Shown here: piece by piece, positions 50,326-60,278 of the stretch | How the letters are laid out: every line of letters starts with the position of its first letter | Numbering within the stretch: position 1 is the first letter of the stretch | DNA from: Virgibacillus sp. MSJ-26 | GTDB taxonomy: Bacteria; Bacillota; Bacilli; Bacillales; Amphibacillaceae | Assembly: GCF_018918075.1 (NCBI RefSeq) | Contig: NZ_JAHLPW010000015.1 | Coordinates: 43,791-107,790, forward strand | Direction: 5' to 3' | Length of the DNA stretch: 64,000 bases | The notes under the pieces: model-generated | What the model was told of the DNA's origin: nothing | The model's database searches: none | The model's input: the letters and a program-made list of their open reading frames with translations, nothing else | Translations under genes and position numbers: made by a program

Positions 50326-50469
50326 ATGAAAAAACTTTTTGTAGGAACTGTATTAGGAGTGATGTTAATGGGAGGGTTTATGTCAGTTCAAGACAGTAAT
50401 CAAGAAGATTTGGCTTATGAATTAGAGCCAAGCATTCTATCAGTACAAAAACCTGTTTCTTTCATGTAA
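50326..50469 (+). CDS. Putative signalling pro-peptide of the NprR-like regulator
   Basis: The 47-residue product MKKLFVGTVLGVMLMGGFMS followed by VQDSNQEDLAYELEPSILSV and QKPVSFM has a signal sequence and a short polar C-terminal part. Its place directly after the regulator, behind AAAGGGGGG, and its size are those of NprX/PapR-type pro-peptides, which are exported, cut and re-imported. The active segment is unknown; a C-terminal heptapeptide would be the usual guess. Confidence 0.7.
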   Translation: MKKLFVGTVLGVMLMGGFMSVQDSNQEDLAYELEPSILSVQKPVSFM

Positions 50470-50520
50470 TTGATGGAAGTAAGATGGAATTATGTTTTTT
50501 ACCCTATTATATATATTATA

Positions 50521-50560
50521 GCCTGAAATAGCGTGGAACCTATTTCAGGCATTTTTTTGT
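50521..50560 (+). terminator. Terminator after the regulator/peptide cassette
   Basis: GCCTGAAATAG pairs exactly with CTATTTCAGGC, followed by ATTTTTTTG. Confidence 0.93.
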
Positions 50561-50660
50561 CTAGAAGTGAATGAGTCATCATATGAATTTATTAAATAAA
50601 TATCAGTTGTATTTAATGTTAGCATTTAACATACGTTAATATGGGGAGGGAGGGTGCTGA

Positions 50661-50765
50661 ATGGAGTACTCAATTCCATTGGTGACGTGGTTTTGGTTAT
50701 TTGTCCCAATGCCATTATTAATCTTGTTATCTATCTTTACCTTGATTAGAGAAAGGAGGAAATAA
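50661..50765 (+). CDS. 34-residue membrane peptide upstream of putP
   Basis: MEYSIPLVTWFWLFVPMPLL followed by ILLSIFTLIRERRK is one transmembrane helix with a basic C-terminus. GGGAGGGAGGG lies just upstream. Its last codons, AGAGAAAGGAGGAAA, contain the ribosome site of putP, whose GTG is three bases past its stop, so the two are translationally linked. It may be a small subunit of the symporter or a translational leader. No family is recognised. Confidence 0.65.
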   Translation: MEYSIPLVTWFWLFVPMPLLILLSIFTLIRERRK

Positions 50766-50768
50766 TCG

Positions 50769-52289
50769 GTGGATACAGCTACGTTTGTTGCATTTTTTGT
50801 GTATTTATTATTATTACTTATTATCGGTGTCATTATGTATCGTATGACCAATGATTTATCCGATTATGTTTTAGGTGGTCGTAAGCTTGGTCCGACGGTA
50901 GCTGCGTTAAGTGCCGGTGCTTCTGATATGAGTGGATGGCTTTTACTCGGTCTTCCAGGTGCTATTTATCTATCAGGATTAGCTGAGGCTTGGATGGCAA
51001 TTGGGTTAGCTGTTGGAGCTTATTTAAATTGGCAGTTCGTTGCAAAGCGCTTACGTATTTATACGGAGGTTTCGAATGATTCGATTACTATTCCAGATTT
51101 CCTAGAAAATCGCTTTAAAGATACATCCCATGTTCTTCGTGTCATATCCGCTTTTGTTATTCTTTTATTTTTCACCTTTTATACATCTTCCGGAATGGTC
51201 GCAGGCGCCAAGTTATTTGAAGCTTCCTTTGGATTATCCTATCAATCGGCGCTTTGGATTGGCACGATTGTTGTTGTTTCTTATACCTTATTAGGTGGGT
51301 TTTTAGCAGTAGCATGGACAGATTTCATTCAAGGAAGCTTAATGTTTTTAGCATTGATTGTCGTTCCAATTGTCGCTTTAAATCAAATGGGAGGTTTGAA
51401 TGAAGCTGTGCAGGCAGTTGGTCAAATTGATGCGACTCATCTTAATATGATAAAAGGTGTCAGTATCATGGCCATAATTTCTTCCATTGCATGGGGTCTT
51501 GGTTACTTTGGTCAACCACATATTATTGTTCGTTTTATGGCCTTAAGATCACCAAAAGACGTTCCAATTGCACGATTTATCGGAACCACTTGGATGATTT
51601 TGGGATTATATGGTTCTATTTTTATTGGGCTCGTTGGACTCGCTTTCATTAGTACGCAAGACGTTAGTATCTTATCAAAGTTTGGAATTGATGTGATCAC
51701 TGAAAATGGTATTCAATATTTAGATGATCCTGAGAAGATTTTCATTGCTTTCTCACAGATTCTATTCCATCCACTCGTATCTGGTATTTTACTTGCAGCT
51801 ATACTCTCAGCGATTATGAGTACGATAGATTCACAGCTCCTTGTATCCTCATCAGCTGTCGCTGAAGACTTTTATAAAGCAATATTTCGTCGTTCGGCGT
51901 CTGATAAAGAGCTTGTCTGGGTTGGTAGGATCGCTACATTAGTTATTGCGTTAATTGCCGCGATTATTGCCATGAACCCTGAAAGTTCGGTTCTTGAACT
52001 TGTCAGCTATGCATGGGCAGGTTTTGGAGCAGCGTTCGGGCCGATTATTCTTCTGTCTCTTTTCTGGAGAAGAATTACTCGAAACGGAGCTTTAGCGGGC
52101 ATTATTATTGGAGCGGTAACAGTGATTGTTTGGGGAGATTTTCTATCAGGTGGCATCTTTGATCTTTACGAAATTTTACCCGGATTCTTATTAAATCTTA
52201 TTGTCACTGTTATCGTAAGTTTGTTTGGTGAACCTCATGAAAGCGTTGAAGCTGAGTTTGATGAGACGGTTGCTAGAGTTAAAGAATAG
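50769..52289 (+). CDS. putP: Sodium/proline symporter (PutP/OpuE-like)
   Basis: The 506-residue protein has about 13 membrane helices and the sodium:solute symporter features: DYVLGGRKLGPTVAALSAGA, DMSGWLLLGLPGAIYLSGL and the SSF signature near AILSAIMSTIDSQLLVSSSAVAEDFYK. It takes up proline with sodium, for nutrition or osmoprotection. The position before gatCAB equals that of opuE in B. subtilis. It starts at GTG with GGAGG eight bases upstream. Confidence 0.93.
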   Translation: MDTATFVAFFVYLLLLLIIGVIMYRMTNDLSDYVLGGRKLGPTVAALSAGASDMSGWLLLGLPGAIYLSGLAEAWMAIGLAVGAYLNWQFVAKRLRIYTEVSNDSITIPDFLENRFKDTSHVLRVISAFVILLFFTFYTSSGMVAGAKLFEASFGLSYQSALWIGTIVVVSYTLLGGFLAVAWTDFIQGSLMFLALIVVPIVALNQMGGLNEAVQAVGQIDATHLNMIKGVSIMAIISSIAWGLGYFGQPHIIVRFMALRSPKDVPIARFIGTTWMILGLYGSIFIGLVGLAFISTQDVSILSKFGIDVITENGIQYLDDPEKIFIAFSQILFHPLVSGILLAAILSAIMSTIDSQLLVSSSAVAEDFYKAIFRRSASDKELVWVGRIATLVIALIAAIIAMNPESSVLELVSYAWAGFGAAFGPIILLSLFWRRITRNGALAGIIIGAVTVIVWGDFLSGGIFDLYEILPGFLLNLIVTVIVSLFGEPHESVEAEFDETVARVKE

Positions 52290-52670
52290 GAGTTCTTTGG
52301 TTTATAAAAGATGGGAAGTAATTTAGAATTCTAAAGTGTTACATCAAATCAGATAATTTTTCATCGCTATGGAAAACACTTCTCTATATTATAATTATAG
52401 CTAAAATCCAAACTAATTTGATTCTCAGTTTAAGAGATTTGAATTATTGTTTGGATTTTTTATTTGTATATTCATTAAATGTCATCGGTTTAGTACAAGA
52501 AAAAAGTTATTTTTCTTAACGTCGTCGCTCTGTATAAAGTGTCGCATAAGTTGCGAAAGGCTGGTCAATTCTGCTATTATCAATAGTGTTATGAGAGTTT
52601 ATAGGATAAGAAAAAGCTTTAAAGAAAATATATGATTTAATGACAAAATTTAAAAGATGGAGGTGCACAT
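52290..52670. other. Intergenic region between putP and gatC
   Basis: It contains a hairpin AAATCCAAAC (52404) with GTTTGGATTT (52449) and a T run, a probable terminator of putP with a long loop, followed by AT-rich sequence likely to hold the gatC promoter. No gene is seen. Confidence 0.6.
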
Positions 52671-52961
52671 ATGTCAAATATTGCGATGGATGAAGTTAAG
52701 CGTATTGCTGATTTAGCACGCTTGGCGGTTACAGAAGAGGATACGAAAATGTTTAAAGAACATCTTGATGCGATAACAATTTATGCTGAACAGCTTAATG
52801 AAGTTGATACAGAGGGTGTTGAACCAACGACACATGCTTTAAAATTGGAGAATGTGATGCGTAAAGACGAACCTAAACAATGGACAACTCAGGAGGAAGT
52901 ACTCAAGAATGCGCCTGATCATAAAGATGGGCATTTTCGAGTCCCGTCAATTTTAGAGTAA
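52671..52961 (+). CDS. gatC: Glutamyl-tRNA(Gln) amidotransferase subunit GatC
   Basis: GatC stabilises GatA and binds GatB in the enzyme that amidates Glu-tRNA(Gln) and Asp-tRNA(Asn). The 96-residue protein has [39 protein letters not shown] and [14 protein letters not shown], all typical. ATG follows ATGGAGGTG. gatA starts 12 bases later. Confidence 0.96.
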   Translation: MSNIAMDEVKRIADLARLAVTEEDTKMFKEHLDAITIYAEQLNEVDTEGVEPTTHALKLENVMRKDEPKQWTTQEEVLKNAPDHKDGHFRVPSILE

Positions 52962-52973
52962 GGAGGGAAATTA

Positions 52974-54434
52974 ATGTCATTATTGAATCATTCAATTAAA
53001 GAGCTAGAAGAAAAGCTACATAATAAAGAAATAACGGCCAAAGAACTTGTTGAGGCATCGATAGAACGAATCAAAGAAGTGGACGATCAAGTTCAAGCAT
53101 TTATCACGGTCGATGAAGAAAATGCAATAAAAGCAGCAGAAGAATTAGATACTGGTGAAGATGGAAAATTATTTGGTATTCCTGCCGGTATCAAAGATAA
53201 TATTGTTACGAAAGCATTAAAAACAACGGTAGGAAGTCAACTATTAAAAAACTTTGAGCATCCTTTATATGATGCCACAGTGATTAATAAATTAAATCAA
53301 GAAAAAGCAATGACACTTGGTAAACTGAATATGGACGAGTTTGCCATGGGGTCTTCAACTGAAAACTCTAGTTTTTCTAAAACACGTAATCCGTGGAACA
53401 CAGACTATGTACCTGGGGGATCAAGTGGAGGAGCAGCGGCTGCCGTTGCAGCAGGTGAGGTGTTATTTGCCCTAGGTTCTGATACTGGCGGCTCCATTCG
53501 TCAGCCGGCTGCCTATTGTGGCGTCGTTGGGATAAAACCAACCTATGGACGTGTGTCTCGTTTTGGACTTGTGGCATTTGCCTCGTCACTCGATCAAGTC
53601 GGTCCGATCACACGCACAGTAGAAGACAATGCTCGTGTTCTTGAAGTAATTGCAGGACATGACGAAAGAGATGCCACAAGTGCGAATTTGGAAGTTCCAA
53701 CTTATACAGATGCATTAACAGGTGACGTTAAAAACTTGAAAATCGGTGTTCCGAAAGAATACCTATCAGAAAAAGTAAATCCTGAAGTGAAAGAAGCCGT
53801 TCAAAAAGCATTAAGCATTTATGAAAAGTTAGGAGCAACATGGGAAGAAGTTTCCCTTCCCCATTCAAAATACGCTGAAGCGGCTTACTATCTTATTTCT
53901 TCCTCAGAAGCATCTGCAAATCTTGCACGTTATGACGGTGTGAGATATGGTGAACGTTCTGAAAACGCAAAAAATATGTTTGAGATGTACAAACTATCCC
54001 GTAGCGAAGGATTTGGTGACGAAGTAAAACGCCGTATTATGTTAGGGACATTTGCGCTAAGTTCTGGTAATTACGAAGAATACTTTGAAAAAGCACAAAA
54101 GGTACGGACATTAATTAAGCAAGACTTCGAGAATGCTTTTGAAAAATACGATGTGATTATTGGTCCGACAACACCAACTACTGCCTTTAAGTTTGGGGAA
54201 AAAACAGACGACCCGTTAGCTATGTATGCGAACGATGTTTTAACGGTGCCAGTTAATTTAGCTGGCGTGCCTGCTATGTCAGTACCTTGTGGTTTTTCAA
54301 GCGAGGGATTGCCAATAGGTTTGCAAATCATCGGCAAACACTTTGATGAAGAAACAGTATATCGCGCAGCACATGCTTACGAGCAAGCAACAGATCATCA
54401 TACAAAAAGACCTCAATTAGGAGGTGGGAAATAA
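52974..54434 (+). CDS. gatA: Glutamyl-tRNA(Gln) amidotransferase subunit GatA
   Basis: GatA is the glutaminase/amidase subunit. The 486-residue protein has the amidase triad: Lys in [10 protein letters not shown], Ser in [13 protein letters not shown] and the nucleophile Ser in [12 protein letters not shown]. It is intact, so glutamine-derived ammonia is still used for tRNA amidation in this organism. ATG follows AAGGAGGG; its stop overlaps the gatB start (TAATG). Confidence 0.97.
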   Translation: MSLLNHSIKELEEKLHNKEITAKELVEASIERIKEVDDQVQAFITVDEENAIKAAEELDTGEDGKLFGIPAGIKDNIVTKALKTTVGSQLLKNFEHPLYDATVINKLNQEKAMTLGKLNMDEFAMGSSTENSSFSKTRNPWNTDYVPGGSSGGAAAAVAAGEVLFALGSDTGGSIRQPAAYCGVVGIKPTYGRVSRFGLVAFASSLDQVGPITRTVEDNARVLEVIAGHDERDATSANLEVPTYTDALTGDVKNLKIGVPKEYLSEKVNPEVKEAVQKALSIYEKLGATWEEVSLPHSKYAEAAYYLISSSEASANLARYDGVRYGERSENAKNMFEMYKLSRSEGFGDEVKRRIMLGTFALSSGNYEEYFEKAQKVRTLIKQDFENAFEKYDVIIGPTTPTTAFKFGEKTDDPLAMYANDVLTVPVNLAGVPAMSVPCGFSSEGLPIGLQIIGKHFDEETVYRAAHAYEQATDHHTKRPQLGGGK

Positions 54435-55864
54435 TGAATTTTGAAACAATCATAGGTTTAGAAGTGCATGTTGAATTGAAAACAAATTCAAAAGTATTCA
54501 GTCCTAGTAAAAATGCTTTTGGTTCTGAACCAAACGAAAATGTTAACCCGATTGATTTAGCTTATCCAGGTGTTATGCCAAGCTTAAATGAAGAAGCTGT
54601 CAACTTTGCTATGAAAGCGGCAATGGCTTTAAACTGTGACATTGCGACTCATTCTGTTTTTAATCGGAAACACTATTTTTATCCGGATAATCCAAAAGCT
54701 TATCAAATCTCCCAAGATGAAAATCCGATTGGGGAAAATGGTTGGATAGATATTGAAGTGGATGGAAAGAAAAAGCGAATCGGCATCGAACGTCTTCATT
54801 TAGAAGAAGATGCGGGTAAATTAACCCATGGGGATGATGGTTATTCATTAGTTGATTTCAATCGTCAAGGATCACCACTTATCGAAATTGTATCAGAAGC
54901 TGACATCCGCACGCCTGATGAAGCTTATGCTTATCTTGAAAAGCTAAAAAATATTATCCAATATACAGGCGTTTCTGACGTAAGAATGGAAGAAGGCTCA
55001 CTTCGTTGTGATGCCAATATTTCATTACGTCCATATGGTCAAGATGAGTTTGGAACTAAAACAGAACTTAAAAACTTAAATTCGTTTGCGTTTGTTAAAG
55101 CAGGTCTTGAATTTGAAGAAAAACGTCAAGAGCAAGTCCTATTGTCTGGTGGAGAAATTTTACAAGAAACGCGCCGCTATGATGAAAAAACGAAAGAAAC
55201 AATTTTGATGCGTGTTAAAGGTAGTGCAGACGATTACCGTTTTATTCCAGATCCTGATATCGTTCCACTTTATATCGATGATGCTTGGAAAGAACGGATT
55301 CGCCAAAGCATTCCTGAACTTCCTGATGCCCGTAGGAAACGTTATGTTGAAGAATTAAAACTGCCTGCATATGATGCTGAAGTTCTGACAAGCTCTAAAG
55401 AGATGGCGGATTTCTTTGAAAAGGCTCTTGAAGAAGGCGCAGATATGAAGCAAGTGTCGAACTGGCTGATGGGTGACGTTTCTGCCTATATGAATAAGCA
55501 TTTGAAAGAACTCCATGACTTACCAATGACACCTGAAGCATTAGCTAAGATGATTAAACTAATCAAAGATGGCACGATTTCTTCCAAAATGGCGAAGAAA
55601 GTGTTTGCTGAGTTAGTTGAAAAAGGCGGCGACCCGGAGAAAATTGTTAAAGAAAAAGGACTTGTTCAAATTTCAGATGAGGGTCAGCTAACTGAAATTA
55701 TTACCAAAGTTCTAGATGACAACGAACAATCCGTTTTAGACTTTAAAGACGGTAAAGACCGCGCATTAGGCTTTATAGTTGGTCAAGTCATGAAAGCAAC
55801 AAAAGGGCAGGCCAACCCGCCAATGGTTAATAAAATTTTAAAACAAGAAATTGAAAAAAGATAA
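54434..55864 (+). CDS. gatB: Glutamyl-tRNA(Gln) amidotransferase subunit GatB
   Basis: GatB activates the tRNA-bound glutamate and binds tRNA. The 476-residue protein starts [20 protein letters not shown] and has [46 protein letters not shown] and the C-terminal tail domain ending [29 protein letters not shown] precedes ATG. It ends the gatCAB operon. Confidence 0.97.
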   Translation: MNFETIIGLEVHVELKTNSKVFSPSKNAFGSEPNENVNPIDLAYPGVMPSLNEEAVNFAMKAAMALNCDIATHSVFNRKHYFYPDNPKAYQISQDENPIGENGWIDIEVDGKKKRIGIERLHLEEDAGKLTHGDDGYSLVDFNRQGSPLIEIVSEADIRTPDEAYAYLEKLKNIIQYTGVSDVRMEEGSLRCDANISLRPYGQDEFGTKTELKNLNSFAFVKAGLEFEEKRQEQVLLSGGEILQETRRYDEKTKETILMRVKGSADDYRFIPDPDIVPLYIDDAWKERIRQSIPELPDARRKRYVEELKLPAYDAEVLTSSKEMADFFEKALEEGADMKQVSNWLMGDVSAYMNKHLKELHDLPMTPEALAKMIKLIKDGTISSKMAKKVFAELVEKGGDPEKIVKEKGLVQISDEGQLTEIITKVLDDNEQSVLDFKDGKDRALGFIVGQVMKATKGQANPPMVNKILKQEIEKR

Positions 55865-55872
55865 CACAAAGG

Positions 55873-55905
55873 AGGCTCCTGCATTTTTGCAGAGAGTCTT
55901 TTTTA
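55873..55905 (+). terminator. Terminator after gatCAB
   Basis: AGGCTC and GAGTCT, with inner TGCA/TGCA, form a hairpin followed by TTTTTT. Confidence 0.85.
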
Positions 55906-55938
55906 TATACGGGGTGAGTTTCATCCAGGCCAGTATTA

Positions 55939-56320
55939 GTAGTTTGCGAGGCGGTTCAATCGGACATTGCTTGTGTAAAATTTGTACTTCATGTCCAATA
56001 GCGAGGCCTAATCGGACATTAATCAAGCCAAATCCTCATCCCATGTCCAATAGCAAGGCCCAATCGGACATCACTCAGGCAAAATTCTCATTCCATGTCC
56101 AATAGCGATGCCCAATCGGACATCACTCAGGCAAAATTCTTACTTCGTGTCCGATAGCAAGCCCCAATTGGACATCACTCAGGCAAAATCCTCATTCCAT
56201 GTCCAATAGCGAGGCCCAATCGGACATCACTCAGGCAAAATTCTCATTCCATGTCCAATAGCGATGCCCAATCGGACATCAATCAAGCAAAACACTTCTT
56301 CCATGTCCAATTGAATTTTC
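55939..56320. repeat. Tandem array of seven 52-bp units (array 5)
   Basis: ATGTCC (once GTGTCC) recurs at 55991, 56043, 56095, 56147, 56199, 56251 and 56303, exactly 52 bp apart, with a partial unit before. Each unit has ATGTCCaatagc...caatcGGACAT, a 29-nt dyad with arms of six bases or more, then a 23-nt linker such as CACTCAGGCAAAATTCTCAT. The array lies between the gatB terminator and dgkB. Confidence 0.92.
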
Positions 56321-56487
56321 TTCTTCTTTTTCCCTCAGGCATCTTAGCACGGTATTGTCTTTTTAAATACAAATCACTTTTAAAAAAATTCAATAAGGGC
56401 TATGATAAAGGTTGTGTTATATTAATGAATGGAAAGTAATTTTAATAAACAATGGCCTTGCGTCACGGAAATAGGGGAGGGTCATCT

Positions 56488-57393
56488 TTGAAAAAAGCAC
56501 GGATTATATATAACCCGACATCTGGCCGGGAAGCTTTCAAAAAAGAATTGCCAACCGTACTGGAACGATTTGAACAGGCGGGCTATGAAACGTCAGCCCA
56601 TGCCACCACTCCAGAAGAGGGAGATACGATGAAAGCGGCGAAATATGCCGTTGATCGCGGATATGATGTTATTGTTGCAGCTGGCGGAGATGGAACGATT
56701 AATGAAGTGATCAATGGGATGGCAGGTGAAGAAAAACGTCCTAAACTCGGGATTATACCGACCGGAACGACGAATGACTTTGCCAGAGCCTTATTTATCC
56801 CTCGTAATATTGAAAAGGCAGTCGATATCATTTTAGCAGATCAGTCGATGTTCCTCGATATCGGCAAAGTGAATGAACATTACTTCATGAATATTGCTGG
56901 GGGCGGCAGACTGACGGAACTTACTTATGAAGTGCCAACAGGTCTAAAGACGATGATCGGTCAATTGGCATACTACATTAAGGGTATTGAGATGCTGCCA
57001 TCACTAAGACCCATTCGAGCAAAAATTGAATATGATGGAAATGTCATTGATGAAGATGTGATGTTATTTTTAGTCGCGAATACAAATTCCGTTGGCGGCT
57101 TTGAAAAGTTAGCTCCAGACGCTAGTTTGAATGATGGCTATTTTGACTTATTAATTTTAAGAAAAACGAATCTAGCCGAATTTATCCGTATCGCCACTAT
57201 GGCTCTGCGCGGAAATCATTTAGACGATGATAACATAATCTACACCAAAGCAAAAAATATTAAAGTGACACCAGAACAAAAAATGCAACTAAACATCGAT
57301 GGAGAATATGGTGGGCTTTTGCCAGGGGAGTTTGTAAATCTCCAGCGGCATATTGAATTCTTCGTACCTCAATTATTTATGGAAGATTACTGA
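56488..57393 (+). CDS. dgkB: Diacylglycerol kinase DgkB
   Basis: DgkB phosphorylates diacylglycerol to phosphatidate, recycling the by-product of lipoteichoic acid synthesis. The 301-residue protein has IIYNPTSGRE, AAGGDGTINEVINGM (nucleotide site), IPTGTTNDFARAL and NIAGGGRLTELTYE, and ends with DGEYGGLLPGEFVNL. It starts at TTG 56488, seven bases after GGGGAGGG. The gene order gatCAB-dgkB is conserved in Bacillus. Confidence 0.95.
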   Translation: MKKARIIYNPTSGREAFKKELPTVLERFEQAGYETSAHATTPEEGDTMKAAKYAVDRGYDVIVAAGGDGTINEVINGMAGEEKRPKLGIIPTGTTNDFARALFIPRNIEKAVDIILADQSMFLDIGKVNEHYFMNIAGGGRLTELTYEVPTGLKTMIGQLAYYIKGIEMLPSLRPIRAKIEYDGNVIDEDVMLFLVANTNSVGGFEKLAPDASLNDGYFDLLILRKTNLAEFIRIATMALRGNHLDDDNIIYTKAKNIKVTPEQKMQLNIDGEYGGLLPGEFVNLQRHIEFFVPQLFMEDY

Positions 57394-57417
57394 TAAAATG
57401 GTCAGTAATCTTTTTTT
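57384..57417 (+). terminator. Terminator overlapping the dgkB stop codon
   Basis: AGATTACTGA, which includes the TGA stop, pairs with GTCAGTAATCT, followed by TTTTTTT. Confidence 0.92.
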
Positions 57418-57549
57418 CATTTTTAAAAAGTAAATGACATAATAGAATCAATTATTAGTAAATTTGGATATAAGAAGATATATTTATTATTAAAGAGAGA
57501 CATTTAATTTCCTATTAAGTTTTTTGAAATATTGGGAGGAGGATAAAGA

Positions 57550-58560
57550 ATGGAAAAGTTATTTTTCACAGCTGGGCAGTTTATATACGAAGCGACTCAA
57601 GAGAACGGAGGTTGGGTCTTACAGGAAAAGGAGACACCTCACAGCTTTAGATGTTTAGCAGCTGATCCAACGCGAAAAGGAAGATTTTACGGTGGGTCTT
57701 TCGATAATGGCCTATGGATTACGGATGATTTTGGTGCCTCGTGGCGACCAGCAGGAGAAGGAATAACTCATAATCGTGTGCTCAGCGTTGCCGTGAGTAA
57801 GAGTGAACTAGTAGATGGCCATGCTGTTGTTTGGGCAGGAACGGAACCTAGCGCCTTGTTTCGCTCGACAGATGGTGGAGAAACTTGGCAAGACTGTCCT
57901 GCATTACAAAACCTTCCATCTAAATCAACATGGAGTTTTCCACCACGTCCTCATACACATCATGTGAGATGGATTCAACCAGATATCCATGATGAAAGCC
58001 GAATTTACGCGGGCATCGAATTGGGTGGTGTGATGAAAAGTGAGGACAAGGGTGAAACATGGGAAGACAGAAAACCTGGATCACAATATGACTGTCATAC
58101 CTTAACGATGAATCCTTTGGCAAAAGGACGTATATATGAAGCAGCCGGAGGAGGTTTTGCGGAAAGTCATGACGGAGGAAAAACATGGGAGACGATTAAC
58201 AACGGGCTAGACCCTTATACGTATTTAGTGGAACTTACTGTAGACTCAGGTGATCCAGACACCATTGTTGCTTCTGCTTCGAAAAGTGCCCGGACGGCTT
58301 ATATGCCTGAGCGAGCTCACACCGTCCTTGTACGTAAAGAAAAGGGGCAAGAGTGGCAAGTGATTGAGTCTGGATTGCCGAAACCTGATGGCTCCTCTGT
58401 ATTTTCGCTCATTTCAAGTGGTAAACAGGGTGAGTTTTTTGGAGTAAATAATCTGGGGATGTACAGTTCAAAAGACTCTGGAAAGACGTGGCGGAAAATT
58501 CCTCTTGAATGGCCGGATCGTTTATCAAATGAAAGAGTATGGGCATTCGCTGGGGTTTGA
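57550..58560 (+). CDS. Asp-box (BNR-type) beta-propeller protein
   Basis: The 336-residue protein has five Asp-box repeats: TDDFGASWRP, STDGGETWQD, SEDKGETWED, SHDGGKTWET and SKDSGKTWRK. Asp boxes mark turns in beta-propellers such as sialidases and VPS10-like or photosystem-assembly proteins. There is no signal peptide, so the protein should be cytoplasmic. No catalytic signature is seen. ATG follows GGGAGGAGG. It is a single-gene unit with its own terminator. Confidence 0.82.
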   Translation: MEKLFFTAGQFIYEATQENGGWVLQEKETPHSFRCLAADPTRKGRFYGGSFDNGLWITDDFGASWRPAGEGITHNRVLSVAVSKSELVDGHAVVWAGTEPSALFRSTDGGETWQDCPALQNLPSKSTWSFPPRPHTHHVRWIQPDIHDESRIYAGIELGGVMKSEDKGETWEDRKPGSQYDCHTLTMNPLAKGRIYEAAGGGFAESHDGGKTWETINNGLDPYTYLVELTVDSGDPDTIVASASKSARTAYMPERAHTVLVRKEKGQEWQVIESGLPKPDGSSVFSLISSGKQGEFFGVNNLGMYSSKDSGKTWRKIPLEWPDRLSNERVWAFAGV

Positions 58561-58599
58561 TTAGCAAATATGAATTTTGAAAAAGGCGCTTTAGCACAT

Positions 58600-58652
58600 A
58601 ACAGCTTGCAGTTTAAAGGATAATCTTACGTTTAAGCAGCAAGCTGTTTTTC
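58600..58652 (+). terminator. Terminator after the Asp-box gene
   Basis: AACAGCTTGC pairs with GCAAGCTGTT over a long loop, followed by TTTCA. Confidence 0.75.
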
Positions 58653-58743
58653 ATGTATTAAATACAAACACTAAACCTTATCTACTATCTATGATAAGAT
58701 AAAACCTACATAATAATGAATAAACATAAAGGACGATTGAATC

Positions 58744-60129
58744 ATGGCAAAAGGAAAAGCTCCAGTAAGAAAGAATGAAACAATAACACTTCAATTTGAA
58801 GATTTAACCCATGAAGGTAATGGCGTCGGAAAAATCAACGGTTATCCCTTGTTCGTTCCGTATGGTTTACCCGGTGAAGAAGCAACGGTCAAAGTTGTTA
58901 AAGTGAATAAGAATTTTGGTTTTGGGAAATTAATTGAAATCACCAAATCAAGCCCACATCGAGTGGAACCCCCGTGTGATGTTTTTTATAAATGCGGTGG
59001 GTGTCAAATCCAGCATATGAGTTATGATATGCAACTTGAAATGAAACAAAATCAAGTGAAAAATGTATTGCGAAAAATTGCCCATTTAGATGATGTGCCT
59101 GTGCACAACCCACTTGGTATGGAAGATCCATGGCGTTACCGTAATAAAGTGAGCATTCCAGTCGGTGAACACAAGGGTGAACTCATTACCGGATTTTACC
59201 GTATGAGAAGCCATGATATTATCAAAGATATGGATACATGCGTGGTGCAAGACGAAGTTAACGATCGGATGGTCGAAGCGGTTAGACGAATTGCTGATCG
59301 ACTTGGCATTGAAGCCTATGATGAGAAGAATGACAAGGGCACCTTACGTCATATCATGGTGCGCACCGGTAGGGAAACGAAGGATACAATGATTGTCATC
59401 ATTACTCGAACGGCAAAACTTCCGCATCAAGACGAACTTGTAAAGGAATTGACCGAAACCTATCCACATATAAAATCAATTATGCACAATATCAATAATC
59501 GCAGAACGAACGTTATTTTAGGAAAAGAAACGAAACTATTATACGGCGAGAAATACATTTACGATACGATAGGCGACATCCGTTTCGCAATTTCAGCAAA
59601 ATCATTTTATCAAGTAAATCCTCCCCAAACGAAAAAACTTTATGACAAAGCATTAGAATATGCAGATATTGGGAGCAACGATATCGTTGTAGATGCTTAT
59701 TGCGGAATTGGAACAATTTCATTATTTTTAGCTCAAAAAGCGAAAAAAGTATACGGCATCGAAGTCGTACCTGAAGCCATTGATGACGCCAAAAAGAATG
59801 CGAAATTGAACGGCATCACCAACACAGAATTTGTGGTTGACCAAGCAGAAAAGGTCATGCCTTGGTGGAAAGCTCAGGGATTGAGACCAGACGTCATCGT
59901 CGTGGATCCACCAAGAAAAGGCTGTGAAGTCGACTTTATTCAAGCAATGATTGATATGGAGCCTAAGCGAATTGTCTATGTGTCCTGTAACCCGTCAACT
60001 TTAGCACGTGACTTAAAGATATTGGACGAGGGCGGTTATGAAACGAAAGAAGTGCAGCCAGTAGATATGTTTCCACAGAGTATGCATATTGAGTCGGTGA
60101 CTAGGTTGGAACAGAGGTTGTGTAATTAA
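58744..60129 (+). CDS. rlmCD: 23S rRNA (uracil-5)-methyltransferase RlmCD
   Basis: The 461-residue TrmA-type enzyme has an N-terminal TRAM domain (about residues 10-65), the iron-sulfur cysteines in PPCDVFYKCGGCQIQHM, VVDAYCGIGTISLFLA (SAM site), VVDPPRKGC and the catalytic Cys in YVSCNPSTLARDL. The B. subtilis homologue YefA methylates two uridines of 23S rRNA. The start ATG follows AAAGGACG. The first Cys of the iron-sulfur set is at about residue 79. Confidence 0.93.
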   Translation: MAKGKAPVRKNETITLQFEDLTHEGNGVGKINGYPLFVPYGLPGEEATVKVVKVNKNFGFGKLIEITKSSPHRVEPPCDVFYKCGGCQIQHMSYDMQLEMKQNQVKNVLRKIAHLDDVPVHNPLGMEDPWRYRNKVSIPVGEHKGELITGFYRMRSHDIIKDMDTCVVQDEVNDRMVEAVRRIADRLGIEAYDEKNDKGTLRHIMVRTGRETKDTMIVIITRTAKLPHQDELVKELTETYPHIKSIMHNINNRRTNVILGKETKLLYGEKYIYDTIGDIRFAISAKSFYQVNPPQTKKLYDKALEYADIGSNDIVVDAYCGIGTISLFLAQKAKKVYGIEVVPEAIDDAKKNAKLNGITNTEFVVDQAEKVMPWWKAQGLRPDVIVVDPPRKGCEVDFIQAMIDMEPKRIVYVSCNPSTLARDLKILDEGGYETKEVQPVDMFPQSMHIESVTRLEQRLCN

Positions 60130-60221
60130 AAAGTAAATCTCTTAATTAAAATAAACATTACCGACTCCGACATCAATTCCGTTAAAATAAACATTTCCGA
60201 TTTCGGGGTCTGAACCAATAT

Positions 60222-60259
60222 TATCCCGGTTTTTCCTCAATAGGAACCCGGGATTTTTT
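60222..60259. terminator. Terminator between rlmCD and the opposed small gene
   Basis: ATCCCGGTT pairs with AACCCGGGAT, followed by TTTTTTATG on the plus strand. It could also end the leftward transcript. Confidence 0.8.
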
Positions 60260-60278
60260 ATGCTTTTTTCAATACAAA

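Noticed and set aside
55851..56105. Open frame across the start of the 56-kb array
   Set aside because: It is produced by the 52-bp repeats and the gatB terminator; no ribosome site and no protein-like composition. The same holds for the frame at 56251-56439.
55939..56320. CRISPR array
   Set aside because: The whole 52-bp unit is repeated, linkers included, with only point differences. There are no unique spacers and no cas genes.
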